Assembly (NCBI GenBank): GCA_963807355.1
Contig: CAWEBX010000023.1
Span: forward strand, 1 to 64,000
Direction of reading: 5' to 3'
Source of the DNA: Nitrobacter sp963807355
GTDB taxonomy: Bacteria > Pseudomonadota > Alphaproteobacteria > Rhizobiales > Xanthobacteraceae
Length of the DNA: 64,000 nt
The notes under the pieces are model-generated. The model was not told where the DNA came from. It did not search any database and saw only the letters and a list, made by a program, of their open reading frames with translations. The translations under genes were made by a program, and so were the position numbers. Below, piece after piece: positions 57,282-64,000 of this stretch (the first letter of the stretch is position 1; every line of letters begins with the position of its first letter).

Positions 57282-60200
57282 ATGCGATTCGAACGGCGCT
57301 ATACCAGGGACGGTCAATCACCCTATGCCGGGATCGATTTCCGGCTGACCACGAGCGAGATCCGTAATCCGGATGGCTCCGTGGTGTTTCGCCTCGAGAA
57401 TGTCGAGGTGCCGGAACCGTGGTCGCAGGTCGCTTCCGACGTGCTGGCGCAGAAATATTTCAGGAAAGCCGGTGTCGCGGCGCGCCTGAAGAAGGTCGAG
57501 GAGGAAACGGTCCCTTCATGGCTGTGGCGTTCGGTCCCTGATACCGACGCGCTCGCCGCCCTCCCCGAGAGCGAACGCATTGTCGGTGAAACCTCAGCCA
57601 AGCAGGTGTTCGATCGGCTCAGTGGATGCTGGACCTATTGGGGCTGGAAGGGCGGTTACTTCACCTCTGAAGAAGATGCGCGCGCCTTCAACGACGAACT
57701 GCGCTACATGCTGGCGCGCCAGATGGTGGCGCCGAACTCGCCGCAGTGGTTCAACACCGGCCTGCACTGGGCGTATGGCATCGACGGCCCCGGCCAGGGC
57801 CACTACTACGTCGACTTCAAGACCGGCAAGCTGACCAAGTCGAAGTCGTCATACGAGCATCCGCAGCCGCACGCCTGCTTTATCCAGGGCATCGAGGACG
57901 ACCTCGTCAACGAAGGCGGCATTATGGACCTGTGGGTGCGCGAGGCGCGCCTGTTCAAATACGGCTCCGGCACCGGCTCCAACTTCTCGCGCCTGCGCGG
58001 CGAAGGCGAACGTCTCTCGGGCGGCGGCCGCTCCAGCGGCCTGATGAGTTTCCTCAAGATCGGCGACCGCGCCGCGGGCGCCATCAAGAGCGGCGGCACC
58101 ACGCGCCGCGCCGCCAAGATGGTGGTGGTCGATGCCGATCATCCGGACATCGAGCAGTATATTGATTGGAAGGTGAAGGAGGAGCAGAAGGTCGCCGCTC
58201 TCGTCACCGGCTCCAGGATCAACCAAAAGCACCTCAAGGCGGTGATGCGCGCTTGCGTCAACTGCGAGGGCTCGGGTGACGATTGCTTCGTGCCGGAGAA
58301 GAACCCGGCGCTGCGTCGTGAGATCAAGCTCGCCCGCCGCGCGTTGGTCCCTGACAACTACATCAAGCGCGTCATTCAGTTCGCGCGACAAGGCTACAAG
58401 GAGATCGACTTCCCGGTCTTTGACACCGACTGGGATTCGGAGGCCTATCTCACCGTCTCCGGCCAGAATTCCAACAACTCCGTGTCGCTGAAGGACAACT
58501 TCCTGCGCGCGGTCGAGACCGACGGCGACTGGAATCTGATCGGCCGCACCACCGGAAAAGTGACGAAGACGCTGAAGGCGCGCGAGCTCTGGGAGAAGAT
58601 CGGCTTCGCCGCCTGGGCCTCGGCCGATCCCGGCCTGCACTTCAACACCACGATGAACGACTGGCACACCTGCAAGGCGTCCGGCGATATCCGTGCATCG
58701 AATCCGTGCTCGGAATACATGTTTCTCGACGATACCGCCTGCAACCTCGCCTCCGCCAACCTGATTACGTTCCACGACACCGCCTCGAAGCAGTTCGACG
58801 TTGATGCCTATGAGCACACCGTTCGTCTCTGGACGGTCGTGCTGGAAATCTCGGTGCTGATGGCGCAGTTCCCGTCCAAGGCGATCGCGGAGTTGTCTTA
58901 CGAATTCCGCACGCTGGGTCTCGGCTTCGCCAACATCGGCGGCCTCCTGATGACCATGGGCCTGTCCTACGACTCGAAGGAAGGCCGCGCGCTGTGCGGC
59001 GCGCTGACCGCGATCATGACCGGAATCGCCTACAAGACCTCCGCCGAGATGGCCGGCGAGCTCGGCTTCTTTCCCGGTCACAAGAAGAACGCTGGCCACA
59101 TGCTGCGCGTGATCCGCAATCACCGCCGCGCCGCGCACGGTCAATCCAACGGCTATGAAGCGCTCGCGGTCAACCCGGTGCCGCTCGACCATGCTTCCTG
59201 CCCGCAGCCCGATCTCATCCCCCACGCGACCAGGGCGTGGGACGACGCGCTCGCGCTTGGCGAACGGCACGGCTACCGCAACGCGCAGGTCACCGTGGTG
59301 GCGCCGACCGGCACGATCGGTTTGGTCATGGACTGCGATACCACCGGCATCGAGCCCGACTTCGCGCTGGTGAAGTTCAAGAAGCTCGCCGGCGGCGGCT
59401 ACTGGAAGATCATCAATCGCGCGGTGCCGGAGGCGCTGCGCGCGCTCGGCTATCGCGAGAGCGAGATCGCCGAGATCGAGGCCTATGCGGTTGGTCACGG
59501 CTCGCTGTCCAACGCGCCGGGCATCAACGTCTCCACCCTGAAGGCCAAGGGTTTCACCGACGAGGCCATTGCGAAGGTGGAGAAGGCGCTGCCGACCGCA
59601 TTCGACATCAAATTCGCCTTTAATAAATGGACGTTTGGCGAAGACTTCATTCGTGACACGCTCGGCGTTGACACCGACGCCCTCGCCTCGCCGGCCTTCG
59701 ACCTGCTCACGGCGATCGGTTTCAGCAGGCGTGAAATTGAAGCCGCCAACGTGCACATCTGCGGCGCGATGACTGTGGAAGGCGCGCCGCACCTCAGGGC
59801 CGAACACTATCCGGTGTTCGACTGCGCCAACCCCTGCGGCAAGATCGGCAAGCGCTATCTCTCGGTCGAAAGTCACATCCGCATGATGGCGGCTTCGCAG
59901 CCGTTCATCTCGGGCGCCATCTCGAAAACCATCAACATGCCGAACGACGCCACGGTCGAGGACTGCAAGTCGGCCTACCTGCTGTCGTGGAAGCTCGCGC
60001 TGAAGGCCAATGCGCTCTATCGCGACGGATCGAAACTGTCCCAGCCGCTCAACTCGCAGCTCATCGCCGACGACGACAGTGACGACGACGCGATCGAGGC
60101 GCTGATGGATAAGCCGATGGCCGCGCGCGCCACGCAGGTGGCGGAGAAGGTCGTCGAGAAATTGGTGGAGCGTATCGTGGTGCTGCGCGAGCGCGAGAAG

Positions 60201-61023
60201 ATGCCGGACCGCCGCAAGGGCTACACCCAGAAGGCTGTCGTCGGCGGGCATAAGGTCTATTTGCGCACTGGCGAATATGATGACGGCCGCCTGGGTGAAA
60301 TCTTCATCGACATGCACAAGGAAGGCGCGGCGCTACGCTCCTTCATCAACAACTTCGCCATCGCGGTTTCGCTCGGCCTGCAATACGGCGTGCCGCTGGA
60401 GGAATATGTCGACGCCTTCACTTTCACCCGTTTCGAGCCGGCAGGACCGGTGCAGGGCAACAACTCGATCAAGTACGCGACCTCGATCCTTGACTACGTG
60501 TTCCGCGAGCTCGCGGTCAGCTACATGAGCCGTTACGACCTCGCCCACGTCGATCCGTCGGAGACCGGCTTTGACGCACTCGGCAAGGGTGTGGCCGAAG
60601 GCAAGACGCCGGAAGGCCAGCATGCCACCCGCTACGTGTCGAAGGGCCTGACCCGCTCGCGCACCGACAACCTCGTCGTCATGCGCGGCGGTGCGCCCTC
60701 TCCCCTCGCGGGAGAGAGTTGGAGCGGAGGGGCCAACGTCACCGCCCTCTCCTCCTCGCGCGTAGGCGACACGCTCGAAGGCGCGACCGCGCTGAAGCAG
60801 GAGACCGAGCACGACCTCTCGCCGACCGAGCGGCTGGAACAGCAGCAGAGAAGCAAGGCCGCCGCGCATGCAACCGCACCGACCAAGGCCGAACGCCGCG
60901 CCGAAGCAAAAGCAAGAGGCTATGAGGGCGAGATGTGCTCCGAGTGCGGCAACTTCACGCTGGTGCGCAACGGCACCTGCATGAAGTGCGATACGTGTGG
61001 ACTCAACGACGGGGTGTTCGTGA
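57282..61023 (+). CDS. nrdJ: Ribonucleoside-diphosphate reductase, B12-dependent class II (frameshift at the C-terminal tip)
   Basis: Makes deoxyribonucleotides using adenosylcobalamin, independent of oxygen. The start MRFERRYTRDGQSPYAGIDF is typical of the alphaproteobacterial form. Key parts are MVAPNSPQWFNTGLHWAYGI, SGTGSNFSRLRGEGERLSGG, ASNPCSEYMFLDDTACNLAS (active-site Cys and Glu) and VAPTGTIGLVMDCDTTGIEP. A palindrome-coded insert (APSPLAGESWSGGA, about residue 1,140) precedes the zinc ribbon MCSECGNFTLVRNGTCMKCD. The present frame runs to 61,193, but removing the A at 61,001 gives GSTTGCS and a TGA at 61,021-61,023, the normal family end with its redox Cys. Native length about 1,246 residues. 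Confidence 0.95.
60694..60728. repeat. REP-like palindrome inserted in frame in nrdJ
   Basis: CTCTCCC, a short loop and GGGAGAG lie within CGCCCTCTCCCCTCGCGGGA and the following GAGAG. Sequences of this type, with a downstream GAGCGGAGGGG, are dispersed in Bradyrhizobium-type genomes and here code for SPLAGESWSGG. Confidence 0.6.
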
Positions 61024-61377
61024 GGATTTTGCCAACCGACCGGCGAGACGACATAGCTGCTGCGGCCAGGAGACGACTACCTCCGCCGCGAGAACCTACT
61101 TCAGTTTCAAAAACAAATTATTCATTGGATCAGAGTGGCTCAGAAACACTGTCTGCCGACGCTCTGATTTTGGTCTCAGTGAGCGTGAATTGAGCATCAG
61201 TGTAATACGTGACGGGCTTCGTTAGTGTTGTCAGCAGCGGGGGCGACGACTGCGGCGAACATGTGTTGAAGGAGAGAGATCGGGGTATCGACTGTCTATC
61301 TCGACCATTACAGGCAGATAGGACCTCCGTGGGAAACCCTCGATCGGAGGCGAAAGAGCTTCATTTAGGATGATCTT

Positions 61378-62146
61378 ATGCGCCTTCACGGAGCGAAGCT
61401 AACAACCAAAATACAAGAATTTGCGACTTACTCGGTACGGTTCAACGAAAAAATTCCTCTGTTCGTAATTGAACGCTCAGTTCAACCCGGCTCCATTGAT
61501 CTTCAGTGGATATGCGAGGTCGCCGCAACTGCTCAAACGGCTTTCGCAGCTCTGCCAGCCCTATCCTTTGGGATCAAGGATGTTACGGGCCTTATCAAAG
61601 CGTGGCTCGATCTTCTGAAGTTCCTCAAGAGGCAGCCGCCGCAAAAAGTCCAAAATGTCACGAACGGAAATGCTCTTCAAATTGAAAACGTGACTGGGCA
61701 AAGCACTATAATAAACTACAACACATTTATTCTGAACGGGATTTGGCGGCGATGCTGAAAAGCTCTGAACCACCAATTCGACATGGCGCAAAAAACTCGA
61801 ATTGAAACAGGGTAGGCGAAAAATCGGCTCTCTATGACGCGGCCGGCTTATCAAACTTCCGAGCAATCAAACCAGACAAACCGCTTGAGAGCGAAATCGA
61901 GGCAATACTTGAAGTTGTTGCTCCTGTCTTGGAAGGACAGGGCATGTGGCGCGTTCAGAAAATATGGTCGCATGTCTATAACGGCGCAAATGGTCGACGA
62001 GGACTACAAGCAACGTGTCTTTAGGTGGGACGGAGAGCTCTAGTCATGGCGACCGATTACAAGCCAAGCTCAAAACTGTTCAAGAAAACCTTGGAGATAA
62101 AATTACAACAAAGCACTTCATTACTAAAGTTATCGAGCGCGTATAG
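61378..62146 (+). CDS. Hypothetical protein (several frameshifts)
   Basis: MRLHGAKLTTKIQEFATYSV from 61378, with ALSFGIKDVTGLIKAWLDLL, FLKRQPPQKVQNVTNGNALQ and TGQSTIINYNTFIL in the first frame. Other frames continue with AAMLKSSEPPIRHGAKN, LYDAAGLSNFRAIKPDKPLE, AILEVVAPVLEGQGMWRVQK, AQMVDEDYKQRVFRWDGEL and end LKTVQENLGDKITTKHFITK before the TAG at 62,144. Together about 250 residues. I recognise no family; the composition is AT-richer than the flanking core genes and suggests an acquired gene. Confidence 0.5.
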
Positions 62147-62214
62147 TTAACCTGGCGCATGCATTCAACCGGCGATGTTCGTAACTTCTTGCTTGGAGCG
62201 ATTGGCTTGATCAT

Positions 62215-62475
62215 ATGGTGCTTCGGCCATTAAGTCATATCGCTGGAAATTGGGAAGTGCGTTGGAACCACGATGAAAAGCGATATCGAGCCCGAGCCAG
62301 AAGTTTTGCCGAAGACCTCAATGAAGTAATCGAGCTTATTGCGATCTGTCCTAGACCACTGAAATATCATGACCATGAAGATGTGCTCGCCGAACGTGTC
62401 GTACGAGAACTGAAATGGCCTATTCAAAAAAGAGGAGGACGTTGGATCGGAGGAGACTATCCCCACAATCCTTGA
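62215..62475 (+). CDS. Hypothetical protein
   Basis: 86 residues: HIAGNWEVRWNHDEKRYRAR, SFAEDLNEVIELIAICPRPL and VVRELKWPIQKRGGRWIGGD. It may be the end of a longer protein, since a hydrophobic segment (NFLLGAIGLIIWCFGH) precedes it in another frame near 62,170. Family not recognised. Confidence 0.4.
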   Translation: MVLRPLSHIAGNWEVRWNHDEKRYRARARSFAEDLNEVIELIAICPRPLKYHDHEDVLAERVVRELKWPIQKRGGRWIGGDYPHNP

Positions 62476-62870
62476 GCAAGGATCATTTAACGATTTAGAT
62501 CAGAGAAACCTGATAGCTGCCGCAGCTGGTCGTGTACGACGCTGCATTGGACCGCGAGCAAAGACATTTTGATGAGATGGAGGAAAGCCATCTCTATATT
62601 TTGGCAGCCCTAATTTCCATTATAATCTATCACCGGATTGTAATGGAGCATCAAAGCTATTTGCACAGAACGATGAGAACGACATGGCTTGATGTCCACT
62701 ATGGCAAGCTTTGGCTTTTCGACTCTGCCTTTCCACCGACCGTGTGCGTCCGATCAGCAAGATGGCTCATGGATTCCGTTTTGAGCACCTGCGTGCGTAG
62801 ACGCCTCAGCGTAATCCGCCGCGCTTCCTCCCTCGACGAACAGACTACCTCACAAGCCCAGCAGCGCTCA
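62476..62870. other. About 400 bases without a clear gene
   Basis: A plus frame at 62,532-62,927 is open but looks non-coding and overlaps the antisense small membrane protein. A hydrophobic piece (LYILAALISIIIYHRIVM) could belong to a decayed gene. Confidence 0.35.
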
Positions 62871-63026
62871 TCAAATGCCGAGCTGCTTGAGAATTACCAA
62901 TCCGACGAAGAAAACAACAAGCAGTAGCGCGCCACCTATCACGTAGATGTTCTTGCGGCGTTTGCTCATATTCGGCGCCCCGTTGTATTCTCGCGTCGAG
63001 CTGCGCCATTCCCGAAAATCATTCAT
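62871..63026 (-). CDS. Small single-pass membrane protein
   Basis: ATG 63026, preceded by GAGGTG, gives 51 residues: a polar start (MNDFREWRSSTREYNGAPNM), a basic SKRRKN and one helix (IYVIGGALLLVVFFVGLVIL) ending KQLGI. The basic cluster before the helix predicts an inside-N orientation. ATG 62969 (MSKRRKN) is an alternative start. Short but convincing by codon use and topology. Confidence 0.6.
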   Translation of the reverse strand: MNDFREWRSSTREYNGAPNMSKRRKNIYVIGGALLLVVFFVGLVILKQLGI

Positions 63027-63087
63027 TGTTCACACCTCCGTCGTCGTCGGCCGTAAGCCCTGTGCATAGTCAGCGCTTAGCGCACAC

Positions 63088-63449
63088 TCACCCGCACGTC
63101 CACACCGGTCCGATCGGCGTCTGCGTCCAGCACGGGCCGATGCTGCCGCCGTTGTAGCGGCCGCGATAGAATCCGGGCCGGCCGAAATAATACGGTTGCC
63201 GTCATACCAGTAATAGTGCGGGGTCGGCTCGATATACCAATGACGCCGCTCACGGCGCGCATTGCGTAGCACCGATGCCTCCTGCTTGAACAGCGGAGCC
63301 GCGTTGTTCAGCGGCTGATGATACCCCGGCAGAAAGCCGTAGGTGTGCGGGGGATGCGGGTGTTTTTATGGTCGGTGCGCCGCCACCGCGGAAACCGACG
63401 GTAGCGGCAGAAGGACGATGACAATCGATAAACACAGGAGGCGCGACAT
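63088..63449 (-). CDS. Secreted hypothetical protein (frameshifts)
   Basis: ATG 63449 with AGGAGG on the opposite side absent; a signal peptide (MSRLLCLSIVIVLLPLPSVS) opens the protein. After a frame change near 63,368 it reads HPHPPHTYGFLPGYHQPLNN, then ASVLRNARRERRHWYIEPTP, HYYWYDGNR and, after another change near 63,190, FGRPGFYRGRYNGGSIGPCW ending TPIGPVWTCG at the TGA of 63,088. Aromatic, Gly-rich and Cys-containing: an envelope protein of the type common in Bradyrhizobium. Confidence 0.6.
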
Positions 63450-63529
63450 GAGCCGATCATAGAGCAGTCGGCGGCCGCGAACCATTCAAATCCTCGAAAG
63501 CGCGGCTGCGCCTCACCGGCGCGCGATGC

Positions 63530-64000
63530 TCAAGCAGCGCCATCCTTGCGGGCTGCGATGCGAGCGGTCTTGTTGCTTTTGATTTTATATTGCGGATCGT
63601 CTTCGGATGCGCGGCGGGTGTGGCCCTTGTGATCTCTCCCCACAGCCGAAACCCGCCCTCGAACGCGTCGGCGTTGTCGCCACGGCGCGATTTCGGCGGC
63701 AGCTTGTCGAGATGTCCGACATTGCCGCCGCCGATCAGCACGTCGTCCGGTTCGAGCGCGGCCGTGAGCTGCATTGACGATATCGGTGACGTGCTTGCGC
63801 CATTTCTTGTTGCCGCGGCGTTGCCGTCCGGCCTCGCCGGCATAGTCCTCGTAGGTCTTGCCCTTGCGATACGGCAGGTGGCCCAATTCCATCGGCTCCA
63901 GTTCGCCATCTACGATCATCGCCGAGCCAAGCCCGGTGCCGAGCCCGAGAAACAGCATCCGGCCGCCCGTAGCCGCCGAGCGCCTGCATCAGCGCGTCGT
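63530..64000 (-). CDS. ROK-family / polyphosphate-glucokinase-like protein (5' part off the window)
   Basis: Sugar kinase fold. Frames combine to ALMQALGGY, RMLFLGLGTGLGSAMIVDGE, LEPMELGHLPYRKGKTYEDY, KKWRKHVTDIVNQLTAALEP, DDVLIGGGNVGHLDKLPPKS and an end ARIAARKDGAA at 63,530. GLGTGLG is the phosphate-binding loop of ROK/PPGK enzymes. The N-terminal half, with the first ATP loop, lies beyond the right edge. At least two indels are present in what remains. Confidence 0.75.

Noticed and set aside
57849..60317. Minus-strand frame of 822 codons
   Set aside because: Shadow of nrdJ in high-GC DNA, without domains or ribosome site.

Overview
The window joins two unlike kinds of DNA. Bases 1 to about 13,820 are GC-rich with gene content of an Acidobacteriota-like soil bacterium (inferred from protein character, no search was run). 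From about 13,820 to the end the genes look like a Bradyrhizobium/Nitrobacteraceae alphaproteobacterium: B12-dependent NrdJ, the imuA-imuB-dnaE2 cassette, GTTC-N7-GTTC LexA boxes, a PolX with PHP domain, an Omp25/31-like porin and a tRNA-Lys integration site. The join cuts a gene on each side, so a chimeric contig is more likely than a natural transfer. Single-base insertions and deletions break many otherwise intact genes (carbamoyltransferase, uvrA, ssb, nrdJ, dnaE2, polX, both integrases), which suggests an unpolished long-read assembly; coordinates given here span the repaired genes.

Left part: an SGNH hydrolase, a ferritin-like protein, a NodU/CmcH-type carbamoyltransferase and a DUF5989 small membrane protein form a set resembling sxtI/sxtK/sxtL of saxitoxin clusters, followed by a methyltransferase. 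A Tat-exported molybdenum hydroxylase (small and large subunit) is chained by 4-base overlaps to ogt and diverges from a secreted NHL-repeat protein. A glycosyltransferase, a polytopic membrane protein and an ankyrin-like protein form an overlapping operon, then come an FAD monooxygenase and a truncated c-type cytochrome.

13.8 to 20.5 kb: two tyrosine integrases, each reading away from a copy of the 3' end of tRNA-Lys(TTT), mark tandem integrated elements; the second is about 4.9 kb and carries an AlpA-like regulator. 20.5 to 28.9 kb is decayed accessory DNA: small secreted and coiled-coil proteins, a broken terminase-like gene, a DNA-ligase stub, and the remains of a type I-C CRISPR-Cas locus (eight degenerate repeats in mixed orientation around a lectin-like gene, plus a cas3 pseudogene).

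28.9 to 40.8 kb: an MFS transporter and then a DNA-damage island: AlkB, a LigD-type ligase, a NUDIX hydrolase, an SRAP protein, imuA-imuB-dnaE2 behind a LexA box, and divergent PolX. 40.8 to 50.9 kb is again decayed: a ligase remnant, two IS5-type remnants, a carbonic anhydrase stub, a cupin, and a type I secretion locus (XRE regulator, a protein with QPEVT repeats, ABC exporter, broken HlyD adaptor).

50.9 to 64 kb looks like chromosomal core: ssb, a LexA box, an outer membrane protein, uvrA, a BA14K-like protein, nrdJ, several hypotheticals and a ROK-family kinase cut by the right edge.
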